64,000 bases of DNA from Sciurus carolinensis (taxonomy: Eukaryota > Chordata > Mammalia > Rodentia > Sciuridae): positions 41,877,056 to 41,941,055 of the forward strand of contig NC_062219.1 in the NCBI RefSeq assembly GCF_902686445.1, read 5' to 3'. Position 1 is the stretch's first letter; every line of letters begins with the position of its first letter. The notes under the pieces are model-generated. The model had not been told where the DNA came from and ran no database searches. It saw only the letters and a program-made list of their open reading frames with translations. A program made the translations under genes and the position numbers. Below are positions 11,033 through 24,216 of this stretch, piece after piece.

Positions 11033-12194
11033 AATATAGTTTGTTCTTTTGTTATGTTTATTCTTAAAGCCATATTTAAGCCTCTATGACATAAATTTAA
11101 TAGTATCTGAGATTGACATTTTTAGTTAATCCTTGCATCTTTCTTATACTGATTCCACCCATTGTTAATCAGAACATCACAGGCCCCTAACTTACTCCTA
11201 CACTATTTGGTTAATGAATTTACTTATGGAAAATTAGGATATCTGATCAGAATTCTATCTGTGGTTGAGTTAATCTAGGATTTATTGTAATTCCCAATCA
11301 CAGTTTCACTCTTGTATTAGCATATTTAACTTTTGGTTTATAATTGTAAATTTTACTTCAACTTATTTATTTGATGTTCCCATGAGATAGGAGAAAAAAA
11401 TATACTTGCTTTGAAAATCTGTAACAATCCTGAAACTATTCTGAAATTTTGTTCAATAATGAAAGTTTCTTACATTCTTCCCTTTCTTAATGTTTTTCTA
11501 ATTAATGATGTGTAATATCTTATATGTAAAATTAGTTTCAATCAGACACACACACACTCAAGACCTTCCTTAATTCCTCTGTGACTTCCCAAGTTAGAAC
11601 CTCACATTAAAGACTAATGCTTCAGGTTTTCATTCAAATGAAACTACCAAAAAGGATACCATCCAGGAAAAGAGAGGAAGGCTGACAAGCTATACAGTTA
11701 GCCTCTCCACCTTGTTCTCTTTGGTCTCAGAGACCTTTAAAGAATTATTGACCTCTCAAGTCAAGAAATAACAACTTAAGTCTATAAAAATTAATTAATA
11801 ATCCAGAATGAGTAATTGTTATTGTTATTAGTATCATCATCATTATGACTCATGGTGTCCATTAGAGTTGGTATTTTTGCCTAGAAGAAAACTAAAAGAA
11901 CACATTAAGATTGACATTGCACCATGCATGTGTGTTGAGTTTGAGTGAATTTTCTTAAAATAAATGATGGGAAGAAGGTGTGGAATTAAGGTAGTATTTT
12001 ACAGTAATAGCAACAAAGATTAATGGAACAACTTGGTAAGCAAAAGAAGTAATGCTTGGTAATGCTAAAGAGGTATTTCAGAAAGTCATTTGTGAATAAT
12101 TGTATCCTGCAAGATGAATTATGGGTCTCACCTTTAGTACGTGTCATTTTGGGTTAATATCAATGTCCTTAATAGAAAAAAATTTTCAATTTTA
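11033..12194. other. Unassigned intergenic DNA
   Basis: AT-rich, no feature recognised. Confidence 0.4.
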
Positions 12195-12890
12195 TGAACA
12201 ATCAAATATTGCTATTAAGAATGTGAATCCTCTGAGATTTCATCTCATTCCTGTCAGAATGGCAATTATCAAAAATACAAATAATAAATTTTGGCGAGGA
12301 TGTGGGGGGAAAGATACACTCATATACTGCTGGTGGGACTACAAACTTGGAATGGACCCACCATTTGACCCGTTATCCCTACAGTGACTCCGCCACATCA
12401 GTGTTTATAGCAGCTCTATTCACAATAGCTAAGCTATGGAAGCAACGTAGGTGCCTTTCAACAGATGAATGGATAAAGAAAATGTGGTATATATACACAA
12501 TGGACTATTACTCAGCCATAAAGAAGAATGAAAATATGGCATTTCCTGTAACTGGATAGAATTGGAGAGTATTGTACTAAGTGAAATAAGCCAGTCCCCC
12601 AAAAAAACCAAAGGATGAATGTATGTCCAATATGTGAATGCTAACACACATGTTGGGAGAGGATAGGAAAGAATAGAAGTACTTTGGATTAGACAAAGGG
12701 GAATGAAGGAAAGGAGAGAGGATGGGAATTGGACCTACTTTACTGTGTTCATATATGAATACATGAACAGTATTGCTCCACATCATGTACAACCATAAGA
12801 ATAGGAAGTTATACTCCATGTATGCATATTATGTTAAAATACGTTCTACTGTCATGTATAACTGAAAAGAACAAATAAGAAAAAAGAATG
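12195..12890 (+). mobile_element. L1 3' end fragment with internal deletions
   Basis: ORF2 C-terminal sequence is readable (around 12230-12580: GATTTCATCTCATTCCTGTC, then GTATATATACACAATGGACT and CAGCCATAAAGAAGAATGAA), followed by a purine-rich 3' UTR and a poly(A)-like end (AAGAACAAATAAGAAAAAAG). Compared with the L1 copy at 40670-41515, two pieces of coding sequence are missing: one after GGACTACAAAC near 12350 and one after CGTTATCCCTACAGTGACTC near 12390. The 85- and 88-codon open frames are relics of ORF2. Confidence 0.88.
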
Positions 12891-14165
12891 TGTAAGTTCT
12901 TCCATAGAAGTGCTTTGGCATGCTTGTCTCATCATTTACTATCTGCATAATGTAGAAGATACAACTAATATTTCTGTTTTCAGACCAGTAATAAAGTATT
13001 TCTGAAACATTCTGCAAATAAAATTATTAAATAAGTCTATTAACTTGTCCCAAATAATCTTTATGAAAGATGTTTGATTTCCACAGTACATTATGTATGA
13101 ACTCAAAACACAAACTGACATAATCAACCTATTTGAAATAGTAAAAAAGAAAAAAGACACTCCTAATGAAAGTGTTTTTCATCTTGATTGATAAGATGAT
13201 TATATATCTCTTCACATTACTTGTTATTTATCAATCCTCAGTAGATCAATATGAGAATAGGAAAATAAGACACAACTTGCATAACCAAAGACAACAAAAT
13301 GAAGAATACTGTGTCAATATTTCTAATTTTTCATTCAATAAATATTTCCTTAGTGACTACTGTGTTTTAGGTCTTGAGATACATAAAGACCAAAGCAGAC
13401 AAAAGTCCTTGACCTTGTAGAAACTATTCTAGGCTCTTCGTAAAGATATTACAGTTGCATTTAATAAAATGTCAATATGGTCATCAGTCCCTTTATCACA
13501 AGTAGTACTAAGGAATCACCATGCTATGAAACCATTCATAGCCACAAAGAAAGTGACTATTGTCTTAGTAACATAGGATAAGAAAGATGTCTGATGACCT
13601 ATCTTTTGGTCTAGCCCACTCCAGCAGGAAATACTACCCCTCACTTCAACCAATTTTACGGTTATATTTATAAGCATTAATATGAGTGACTTTTAAGAAA
13701 AAAACAGATTTTGTATTCAGAATCTTACTAGTAGCATAATCTGGTATAAGAATGTCTTTTATTCTTTGGAATCATTCTCTGTTATTCATATCTGGATGAA
13801 TGCCACAAGCCAACAACTGGGTGGTTTATTACATAGCACATATTCCTCCCTTACACTCTCTTATTCACATCTCTTTTTTGATGACAAACAGGAGAAATAA
13901 AAGGAAGCCCTGTGGTGTGATAAAGTTCTGCCTGGTGAAGAATAAATACTGAATTATGAGGAGACAAATGCATCTGCTAAAGGATGACCTGGATAATTCC
14001 AAGACTTTAGTTTTTTCTTGGGATATAACTGTTAACATGTTAATTCTATGAACAAGTTCACAGTCCTCTCAGCTATCAAAAGTTACAAATGATTTTTGGA
14101 GCACTATTAAATATATACCATACAAGGTAATGTTCAAAGTGGTAAAAGATCATCTTTGCACTCAA
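12891..14165. other. Unassigned intergenic DNA with a possible L2/MIR-like piece
   Basis: About 13330-13420 (TTCATTCAATAAATATTTCC then TTAGTGACTACTGTGTTTTA) resembles an ancient mammal-wide repeat end, not assigned with confidence. The rest shows nothing recognisable. Confidence 0.35.
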
Positions 14166-14169
14166 AAAG

Positions 14170-14203
14170 TATGTGTGTGTATGTGTGTGTGAGTGTGTGT
14201 GTG

Positions 14204-14229
<26 letters not shown>
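14170..14229 (+). repeat. (GT)n microsatellite
   Basis: Nearly pure GT repeats with a few ATGT, GAGT and GGT interruptions. Confidence 0.95.
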
Positions 14230-14234
<5 letters not shown>

Positions 14235-16171
14235 GAGAAGAGCATAAATACAAAATATACATAATATTTTCATATCCTACACCTGCATATTCTCCCACCC
14301 TCAATATCCCACCCTCCATTCACACCACTCTTGCCTGTGGAGATAGAAGACTAGAAAAAAATGTATTTGTGTCATACAGAAAAACAGCAAGCACAAAAAC
14401 CTATCCTCATAGTTCAAACAAGTAATGTCTACTCAATAGTAGAGACATCTGGCACAATTAAGAATTGCAGCAGCTCCTGCCCACAAAGGAGATTAAGATA
14501 TAATGAGGAAGAAAAACAGAAACAATACAACAAAGGCAAATACGCATAAATAACTCATGGAATTAAAAAAGAAAGCACACTAAAAGAAGGCTTATGTTTC
14601 TATAAGAGAGAAAATGAATTTGTTTTAAACCTTTAATCTCACTCCTTGGGATTTTAAATTTGCCAGTTTTCATTTATATGGCAAAGTATTTAAATTTACC
14701 ATAGTCTTGCAATCTCTCATTCCAAACGTATTTAGGTCCTTTATGAGACTTTCCGACCAAGTCATTTGCATTACTTCTTTATTTCTTTTTGGTTTTTCTT
14801 GCATAACAATGCCTTTTTTAATAATTTGCAATCATAAATCAAGATGGAAAAGAAAATCTTACATTGTTAAAGAAATATTATAATGAAAACAACTTGAGAT
14901 TACTAATAGTGGGAGAGGAAATTCTCAAACAAAAACCAGCATTTCCAAGGAGATCCTAAACTGCAATGCCAAGACCTGAGTCTATTCTACCCTCTGTATA
15001 GAAAATGATATGATTATAATGGTTTAATTCTTCCAAATAACAGTATGATGCCGTAATTAAATATTTATTTTCACGACATTAATAGGGCTACTTGAAGAGT
15101 GTGTTGATATCCTGGTTGTGCAATAACTGAAGGTCCTTGCTCTGCTAGGACTTGAGGTATATCTCAAGCTTGTGATTGATGGAGGATTCTGAGCATCTGG
15201 CAAACTAGAGTCTCATACAGAATCAAAGCTATCCAACCTCATGGTAGCCCAGACAACAAGAATTGATGATAATGATTGCTTCTCCATCAACTGCAGCCCA
15301 CATGTTTTCTAGAGGGTGCAGAAAAAGCAAATTTACCATAGACTGTCAGATAATATATTCAGCACAATGCAATAGGAATAAACAAACCTTTTTTTTTTTA
15401 AAACTTATCCATTAACTTTTCATTTTGGAGACTTGCTAAAACAGATTCAGTCTAGAATAAAAGAAAAAAAAGTAGGTGTGCCTGAAACCAATAAGATAGG
15501 AGACCAAATGATACACTCTGCTGCCTGTGGTATATATGGCATATAGCAATGATACAGAAAATTACTAGTACCAGTGGTGGAGCTGCTCAAAAAGCATGGT
15601 GCTCAGGGAGGCCTGGCAGTGAGAGGCTGGGGAAATTCTTCTCCAAAAATGATTCACGTTAGTACCATACTAAGAAAGAAATCAGTTAATTTTTAAAGAA
15701 GAAAAGAGAAGTATAATAGGAAGAACTTATTTCTAATTCACTTAATGAATATCATACTGATGGCAATAGGTTTCAAAATTACCTTTATTTCATAGAACAC
15801 ATGAAAGCACATAACACAATTACATGCACAAATCATTTCCTAGAGCTCTCAATTTCCCATCAAGATCAATTAATTTTTACAGCCTGTTTTCTTTAATTCA
15901 TAATTAAGGGTTGTAGGAAAATACTCTCCCATCCCAAACTTGAATCATTTTAGCCTAAGGAAGAGTCTTCAAGAAAATTATTTTGTTGCTTAAATTTAAC
16001 TGTGCTCCCATGGAACTTTCTATTTATTTTCAAAGCAGGGTGGTAGGGGAGAACAAATTTTAAAAACATTTGTATACTGAACAGTTTTACTATAGATTAA
16101 AGATAAAATAGTGATTAAATAATTTCAGTATAGATTCACCAAAATTATTTTACTCTAAAATTTAAAATAAA
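14230..16171. other. Unassigned intergenic DNA
   Basis: No gene recognised. The 89- and 62-codon plus-strand frames at 14156-14549 arise from the GT repeat and chance. Confidence 0.4.
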
Positions 16172-16535
16172 ACACAATGGAGTTTTATTCAGCCATAAAG
16201 AAAAATGAAATTATGTCATTTTCAGGAAAATGAATGGAATTAGATACCATTATATTAAGAGAAATAAGCCAAACTCAGAAGATCAAGGGTCCTATATTTT
16301 TCCCCATATATGGAAGCTAGAAAGGAAAAAGGAAAAGAAAGATGTGTGTGTGCCTCATGAAAATCAAAGGGAGATAAGTAGGGGAAAGGAATCAGGGTTG
16401 TGAGGAGGGGAGGAAAGTAGGATGTGTTGGGGAGGGATATTGGTCAAATTATATTGTTACATTGTGTAGGTACAAATATGAAACAATAAATCCCACCATC
16501 ATGTACAACTATAATGTACCAATAAAAATTGTAGA
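16172..16535 (+). mobile_element. Older L1 3' end fragment
   Basis: Shows ACACAATGGAGTTTTATTCA then GCCATAAAGAAAAATGAAAT, AGAGAAATAAGCCAAACTCA, a G-rich stretch and AAACAATAAATCCCACCATC then ATGTACAACTATAATG. This is the layout of an L1 ORF2 end plus 3' UTR, but a different, older subfamily from the 8.8-kb copy, since the distal 3' sequence resembles that of the fragment at 44795-45115. Confidence 0.8.
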
Positions 16536-16574
16536 AGGAGGAAAGAAAATAAGAGATGCATTAATTTTACCAAC

Positions 16575-16662
16575 AAGAAAGCACTTTATTTATTTTTCAC
16601 TTCTGCTATGCTGGGGATTGAACCCAGTCATGTTCTACCAATGAGCTACATCCCCGACCCTA
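16575..16662 (-). mobile_element. ID-type SINE fragment (minus)
   Basis: Plus strand reads TGCTGGGGATTGAACCCAGT then CATGTTCTACCAATGAGCTA and CATCCCCGACCCT, the antisense of an ID head, A box and B box. Confidence 0.8.
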
Positions 16663-16679
16663 GAATGCATGTTAGAAAT

Positions 16680-17239
16680 TTGTTTTTAACAATCTCAGAA
16701 GATGAGTGTATTATTTTTCTACACACAATGTCTTCTTTACACCTTAATCTCTCTAAATGAGAAGCAGCTGGTTATATTTAACTTGTGCCATTTATTTGAT
16801 GTGGCTTCTTGCCTGAGAATAAATCAGATTTCCGCAAGTTGAACCATGGACAGGTTGCTGCTTTATCTGCAGTAATAATATTTACCATTTGAAAACAATC
16901 TTAATAAACCGGGCCAAGAAAAAATAATAGAGAATAATTTTTATTTTGTTGTCTAGTACTTTCATTAGAAATGGACACATCTCAAATTTTAAAATTCAAA
17001 TGAATGCTCAAATATATTATATCTTTGTAGATATTATTTTATTTTGTTATTAACAATTAATTAGTACCCCACTCACCTTAATTAATATTTACTGAGTGTC
17101 CAATACAATGTGAAGGTACATAAAGATGAGTGAGTAATACACAAATCACTGCTCTGGAAAATGCTTCAAATGTATAGAAATAAAAATACTTCATATGTTC
17201 TTGTAATAGAAGATAAGGAAGTATCATAGAAATAAAAAA
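16680..17239. other. Non-repeat DNA, possibly conserved noncoding
   Basis: No repeat family recognised. Around 16750-16910 composition is more balanced, with an E-box CAGCTG (16768 region) and AT-rich MEF2-like TTATATTTAA nearby, but such motifs occur by chance. Confidence 0.3.
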
Positions 17240-17770
17240 ATATGATCAGAGTTCAATGAGGAAAAAGCCCCAAAGAATTTGGTGTCCCAGGAAAGTTCCT
17301 AACAGAAGGATTTGAAATATATCATAAAGAATAGGCATGTGGAATAGAGAGGGAAGGGAAGATAACCCAAACAGAGAGAATACAAGCCCAGAGTTAGGAA
17401 GATGGAAAAGCCTGGGCTGTATCAGGGCTTCAGTGAAGAGTCCAATTTTATTACAGTGTGGGAAAAATGAAGGGAAGTGATTAGAAATAAACCCAGAAAA
17501 GTAGGTGGCAAGTAAATTATCACAGGCTAGACTGCCTGACTCTATTCTGAAGTAATGAGGAGGCATGGAAAGTTTTTGAGCAAGGTGGATGATATAATCA
17601 GATCTGGACATCAGAAAGTTAACATCAACATGTACCATGCAAGAGAGGAGTCAATAGGCTCTACTAAGCCCAGGTAGGAATTAATAGAGAACAGGATTAG
17701 GGTAGTAACTGTGGAAATGAGAAGAGAGAAAGATGAATTAGAGACAACTTGGCAAAAAATTGAATGCAGG
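17240..17770. repeat. Possible ancient mammal-wide interspersed repeat
   Basis: Phrases such as GAGGAGGCATGGAAAGTTTT, GATATAATCAGATCTGGACA and a CCCAGGTAGGAATTAATAGA stretch recall old mammal-wide repeats I cannot name with certainty. The 130-codon minus-strand frame at 17246-17638 lies in it and lacks domain character. Confidence 0.35.
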
Positions 17771-18084
17771 AAATGAAAATGTTCAGATAACAGTTTGGCA
17801 TCTAGATGATTAGAAAATTAGCATTAGAATTCATCACTGTAGATAAGTCCAGAGGAAAACTATTTTTGCACAGGAAATTAATGAGCTCCTTTTTAAACAA
17901 GTAGAATTCAAAATGCTATTAATAAGAAAGGAAGAAGGAGAGACCAAAAGATATTGCTTTGTGGGGGATTTTTTCCATGTAAATAGCAGAATTACCTCTT
18001 TCTAGCATCTTATGATGCTAACTCATTTGCCAAATCCTGGGAAAATGTTTTGATTGAACTCTGATTTTATTTTTGGCCATAGTT

Positions 18085-18145
18085 CTCTGTCCTTATTTTA
18101 CAGATGTGGAAACTAGGCTCAAAAGGGGCCAAATGGCTAGAAAGT
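18085..18145. repeat. MIR-like fragment
   Basis: CCTTATTTTACAGATGTGGA then AACTAGGCTCAAAAGGGGCC resembles the MIR core. Short and diverged. Confidence 0.5.
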
Positions 18146-18898
18146 AATGGAATTACTTTAGCACAGTGTTCTTGATGACAGTGGTGAATTGTGTTTTCTT
18201 TCCCAGCACTTGTACAATAACTGAATTCCCTTTTTATTTTCAAGAACTCCTTCATTTTTTTTCTTCAAGGATAGGTGTTGGACCCAAGCCTGTCTGGATG
18301 TGTTGAATGCACAGTGATAGACACAGGGCTAGGCATGTGACCCAAATTAGGACAACAAATGTTAGCCCAAACTTTTGCTGGGAATTTTGGAAAAGGGACA
18401 ATATCTAATGTGGGGGGTTTCCACAACCCACGTGGATGAGGGGAAGAGCTTCTGTCAGAGGATGACAGTGCCAGTGATCAATTAATTACTAATTAATTTA
18501 TTTAATCAATAAACACAAAAGAGCCAATAATGGAAGGGGATGTGGCGGATTGGGCCATACCATATCTGGCCTCCAACAACATAGAGAATCCCACTTTCAC
18601 CTTTATTTATAGTTGCATAGATAAAGGGGGCCAAGACCAGGAGGACTTCTGTGAGGAACAGGATGGGATGGAGTTAGGAAAGTCATTTGCTTAGGGAGTT
18701 AGCATATCCTCAGATGGTGAGCCACGTCATACAGGGCCACTTACTCCCTGGCAGTCTGAAACAGTCTCCCATGACTGCCAGTTCGTGGGAGTCAGACCTC
18801 TGTATCTCATGGCTCAGTCAAGTCTGATTCTCTAGACATGGATGTCTCCCCACAATCTAACCCTTGTTTACTGCTCTTATAACAAATGTCTGATGTTG

Positions 18899-18899
<1 letters not shown>
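18146..18899. other. Unassigned intergenic DNA
   Basis: No gene recognised. 18480-18530 is AT-rich low complexity. Confidence 0.35.

Positions 18900-18948
<49 letters not shown>
18900..18948. repeat. (TA)n microsatellite
   Basis: About 24 uninterrupted TA units, likely polymorphic. Confidence 0.95.
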
Positions 18949-18949
<1 letters not shown>

Positions 18950-19140
18950 TTATTCATCTCACAGTTCTTGAGATTCAAGAGTGGGGCTCCAGCATGGACT
19001 TGGTTGTGGTAAGGACCTCATGTCCATATCACAATACAGCAGATGGTGTCATAGTGGGAGTATACAAGAAGGAAAGACAGGAGGCCAGAGAGATTTAGGG
19101 GCCAGGCTCACTCTCTTTATAACAACCCACCTGCCTGAAG
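18949..19140 (-). mobile_element. Possible MaLR-like LTR fragment (minus)
   Basis: On the minus strand the segment contains AAGAACTGTGAGATGAATAA at its right-hand LTR end and a GAGAGAGTGAGCCTGGCC-like interior, reminiscent of MLT1/MST LTRs. The neighbouring (TA)n interrupts the expected end. Tentative. Confidence 0.4.
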
Positions 19141-21949
19141 AAGATTTAGTTAGGACATTTCAGGTGAAAATGACAGAAACTCAATCTGATTATCTTAATC
19201 AAAACACAGTGGAAAGAACTCTCCCTGTCATGCCACCTAGAGATATGGAAAAGATTAATTATCACTCCCAGCTCCAACCAACTGTTCTGTACTACCATAA
19301 ACCTTCAAGCTAAGAGCTAAAATATGGGTAGAACTTTGAGGGCTAATGCTAAAAAAGAGAAAACACAGACTTTCTAGAGATAATAATTCAATATAATCTC
19401 AGGTTCCAGTGACTAATCTATGGCATTAGTCAAATGCAAATTAACTGAACTCCAAGATTTTAAGAAAGTTTTCCTTCCAGTTAAACCCCAAACCTGGCAA
19501 GCAAATTCTTGGAGTTACTGAGTCCCTAAGCATGTTATACTCTACCAAAATTTCATACATAGGAAGTGGGTTGTTAACAGAGAAAGGGGTCTTTCCCAAT
19601 GTCAATATCAAATGTGGTCCCAAGAAGAAAATTATCAAGTAAACTCCTTCATAACATAGATTGGCTGACCAAGTTACCCTATCCTTCCAGGATAGGAAGA
19701 ACTTTTCGTCCCTAATAAGTGCAACCACTGTTTCATAATTCTTCTCACTCTTCCCACGTAAAAATTAAAAGTTTATTAAAATTTACTTTATTTCTTCCAT
19801 TGTGGTCTGTTTTTTGTATGTGGTTAAACAAATATACTCCCTAGTCATAAACTAAGAGGAACCTTAAGAAGTTACATCCTCAACTAGCAGAAAGGTACAA
19901 AGGAAAGATCCTGATCTAGAGGCATACAGTAATATATAAAATATATTTGTATTTTATAGAGAAGAAGTGAAGGTAAGTTTTTGCTGTATATGAAATATTT
20001 GTATTATATTACATAGGAATAATATATGTATCAAGATAAATGTGGAGTTGTATAGATTAAAAGTGTATGTGTTTGCTGAACAATAATGGAAATATATTTT
20101 TCCCTACTGAGCATTCTAAAAACAGAATCCTTCTTTTCCTTATGGACTTTTCCATTTTGGATACATGAGGTTTGGATGGACTGCCCTTGTTCTTAGGGCA
20201 CATTCTGACCTTACCTTTTATAAACAGTATCCATGATTACTGCTTAGGATGTGGGCACATGATCCAATGTACATCAACCAAGCATTCTTACTCCACTGGC
20301 ATTACTAAGCTTCTAGACAATACTTATTTTTGTTACCAATTACAGAGCTTCTGAGAATGAAACCAGAAAAGAAGGCAGAGCTGAGAGGTTTGAAGAGAGA
20401 GATTTTGTGTGAGCCTCTAAATTCAACCATGCTTAAAGCCATAAACGGAGCACATATATATTAGTTCTTTGAGTCAATGAATTTGCTTTTCTACTTCCAT
20501 AAGTTCAAGATGTGTTTCTGAAACTTAGAGTCTTAATAGATATAAATATATTTCTGGTCTTATCCTCCATTTCAATAATTCAAACTTTTAATTTCTAAGT
20601 CTTTCCATTAGAGAATATTAAGTTTCCCAGGAAAAGAAAGCTTTCACAGAAAAATTTCCTAATTCCTTAAAATTTACTTAGACATCATCTTAATATTATG
20701 AATATTTCCAAGAAAATAAAGAATTTAGAAACATGTTTGATCCAGGAAGTAGGGTCATTATGATTTATACATAATACTGGATATATTGTAGGAAGCAGAA
20801 TTTACCCAGTTGTGGGAAGAGCTAGGTAACTGACAGACAAGAGGGAGAAAATAGGAATCAACCAAGGAGTAGAGTGCTTCTCAAGTGCTGGTGCAAGCCA
20901 AGCAGTCAAAAGTCAATGGAATGCAAGGAAGTATGAAAAGAGCAGCACATCTAACCACCAAAGTGAGACTGTCAGGTAAAGGAAGCTGCTGAGAGGTCTA
21001 TAGGAAGTTACTTTGGCTTCTGTGATTTATAACCAAGTATCTGTTGATAAGCCTAGAATGCAGTAATTTCAGGGCTAACAGTTGGGAAGAAGTGTTCCTC
21101 TTCTTCTCACTTTGGCTACAAAGACCTCCAAGGAGTAAAATTTGCTGTTTTCATACTTGTACCTTCCACATCACACACAAATTCTCTTTTGGTCTATTAA
21201 CTTGGAGTCTTTTAGGGGAGTAGATTCTGGTAAATGTGGTTTTTGGTTTAACCAGATTGATACAGAATAATCTGAAACAGTCCTTTCCTGGTCAACTTGG
21301 CATCAATGCAGTTCTTTTTTACCAGATTGCATATAAGACAAAAGGAAATCCATCCTTCTTCCTAACCTGGTATACCACTGTGTTGCACAAATGAAAACAT
21401 GCTATCCAGAATAGGACACACAAAATACAAAAATACCATCTTAGGGTGATCTCTTGTTTTTCTGAGTCACACTTCCCTTTCATTATCCTCAAAACTGAAT
21501 TATCAGTTTAACCACTAATGTTTATTTGGATAGTAGGGGAATGGGAAAAGAAAAAATGGTCAGTTAATAGAGATACAAATAAATTTATGTTAAAACAAAG
21601 AAAAAAATGAATCGACAAGAGTTCTTACCTCTGCAACTGTTATTTATAATTTTCTTCTAGTAACCAATTCCACAGTTCCTTTGCTCTGAGAAAGCATATC
21701 TGCTGGTGGTCATTTCTTTCCAGGATGGATAATGAAAACCTTTATTTTCTAAGGTTCTGTCCTCTTTATCAGTTCCATCTTTTTTTTTTTTTAATTCTGT
21801 CACATAACATAAGAGTGCCAAGGCACCTCAAAGTATTTCCACCATTCCAAGCTTATGTTCTGTCTGGAAGTACTGTCCATGCAACCCAACTACTACCCAA
21901 TTGCTCAACAGAAAAATTCCCCCCTGCATATTTTTTCCATGGTTAGGTG
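19141..21949. other. Unassigned intergenic DNA with one LTR-like stretch
   Basis: 20190-20530 carries an order (GGACTGCCC...; GAGAATGAAACCAGAAAAGA; CCATGCTTAAAGCC) that recalls an old repeat I cannot name. The remaining sequence shows no gene; open frames up to 110 codons (18981-19313) lack protein features. Confidence 0.35.
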
Positions 21950-24050
21950 GTATGAGGAGTTCGAGAGTGGCCAGGGGTCAGTCTCAATACTTCAGTGAAG
22001 CTATTATTGCCTCTTCCCAGTGAGAAATAAGACCCCTAAGCCACTAATCAAAAGTTGTAGAACTGAGAAGCAAAAATATTGATAACCACTCCCATATTAA
22101 TCTCAGGAAGTATAGCTATGGATGAAACAGTACCATATGTTTATCTCCCCATTTACACAGATCCCTGATCCTGGAGGACAATACTTTAGTCCCCAAAGTG
22201 TTGCTCTCCAGTTGGCACGGTAACAGAATATTCAAAAGGTCATTCCATAACTCTCTCAGGTCAGCTGCTTCAGGGTGATAACCAGTGAATTCTATGAACA
22301 TGAGCCTATGGATACATTGCATTTGTTATAAAATAAGTTCCTTGATCAGAGGTAAGGCTGTGTTGAATTTTCTGGTGTTGAATAAGGTACTCTTTATGGA
22401 TGACTTGGATTCAAAATATCCATGGATGATGATTTTGGCAGAAGCATTGGAGGTAGGGAAGGAAAGTCCATTTTCAGAGAAATACCTATTCCAGTGAAAA
22501 TAAAGCACCAACCATTCCACAATACAAATGGTCCAAATAATCACTCTGCCAGAGGGTAAATGGCAAGACTTCCAGGGGAATGGTGCCACGTAAATACCTC
22601 ACATTTTGCCCCTTGGCAGGTTGGACACTGAGCAGTGGCTATGTTCAAAAGAGTTTTGTGTTCTTGAGTCCATGCATAACCTCCATCCTTTCTTCCATGA
22701 TCACTTTCTGTGATCATTTGGATGGGACAGTAATGGCTGGGGAAAGGCACTGACTGAGAGCCAGAGAAAAGAAATTTTCTCATGACTATTAAAGTTCTCT
22801 TTTGCTGATGTCACTTTTCAGTGAGCATTTAATAAGTCACAAATCTCTCCATACTTTGCACATAATCAGAGAGGTTTACTCATATATTTCTTCCTCAGAT
22901 TGTCTTGTGACCAATTTTCTGATTGTGTGTGAACTTCAAGTCTCTGACTATCTGTCCAAATATTAAGTGCTGCAAGTGTGGAGCAGGGTAGATTTATGTC
23001 TTTGGACATTTTTTTCTTTTAGGCAAAAATAAACAACCAGGTACATTTCCCTGATGATTTACCTCACCATAGTCCTTTAGCATTATCCCTAAGTTGAGTC
23101 CCTCTGAGCAGAGTTGAGGTCATTCGGTTTTTCTCTTTAGAGGTGTGCCAGTGTATCATGAAGAAATATCTATAAGCCAGACCCCAAGTTTGGTTCTTTC
23201 TTAGTCAGTTGATCATAGGGAGCTCACCAGGAGACAGCACGTACAAGTTAAGATGGAGGAAGCAAAGAGGCAAAAATATGAGCAATGAGCATATGTGATA
23301 CTTGCTAATGCACAAACATGCCTTCAACACCAACATGAGACTGATCTTGCATATATTACTTTCACATGATGATGAAGCACTGCTGTACATACCCAACATT
23401 TGGGATTGGTACCAAACATTTGGCTCATAATAGGAAGCTCACATAGTTTGGTAAATTGGTAGACAGTGGTCAAGATTTCAGTTATTTATGGCTTCCAATA
23501 GCATGGTTCAAGCTTTTTTTCAAAAGGAGAGGAGGCAAAGCTTTGCTCCAAAATTGTTAAAACTCTATGTTAGTAATCACTTGTAAGGACCTATTAGAGA
23601 TTCCATTCAGCATCCCTATCTAATTGTGAGATTTCAGGCACCATCAAATCTCCTCAGTCATGTGGCCCAAGATATAGGGCATCTCCTATAATAACTTGAG
23701 CCTTATAGAGCTCCCTCTCCCCATTGGTTCTTTTCTAGCTTGGCAGCCTTTAGAGATACTTGGTAAATTACTTGATAAAGGGGTTAGAATAATATGTCCA
23801 AATGAGATGAATGTTGTTTCCAAAAATCTAAAGAGGCCCACAAACTGCTGTGCTTCTTAGTTAGGAGGGACCAGATACAGTAACTTGCCCTTCACTTCAA
23901 AAGGACATGTCAACATGTCCTAGACCACTAGACCTTGAGAAGTTTCACCAAGGTGGTAAGTCCCTGAACTTTCGTGTGGTGTTTCTGTATTAGACACATC
24001 TTTGCATTTCTAAAGTGATGAGTTTTTCTCTTAAAAGTTATTATAAGGGT
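21950..24050 (-). mobile_element. Decayed ERVL-like endogenous retrovirus pol region
   Basis: Minus-strand fragments in several frames between 22116 and 22783 resemble the integrase of class III (ERVL-type) endogenous retroviruses. From high to low coordinate there is a CPTCQ segment that looks like the last half of the integrase zinc finger (22541-22783), an SNASAK segment typical of the core just before the second catalytic acid (22326-22589), and a HPEAADL segment followed by PCQLESNTL (22116-22322). Frames shift between these pieces and stops interrupt them, so nothing is functional. Weaker matches to the same provirus continue up to about 24050, where RNase H and reverse transcriptase would lie, but I cannot place their motifs. 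No LTR was identified on either side. Confidence 0.65.
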
Positions 24051-24194
24051 AGCCTCTTCAGAAGTATCAGTATTAATAAAGAAGAGCTAAAAGATAGTGA
24101 ACAGGATCTTCAAATCAGCTGTCAAGTGATGCTCTAAATAAGCAGAACCCCAAGGTAAGAAATAGAATCAAAGGCTAAGGTACTAATGGATATT

Positions 24195-24216
24195 AGAGAA
24201 AAAAAAAAAAAAAAAC
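24195..24216 (+). repeat. Poly(A) tract
   Basis: About 19 consecutive A residues after ATTAGAG. It could be the tail of an unidentified retroposed fragment; no duplication was found. Confidence 0.6.

Noticed and set aside
17246..17638. 130-codon minus-strand open frame
   Set aside because: Hydrophobic by composition of a purine-rich repeat-like plus strand; no signal, domain or homologue recognised.
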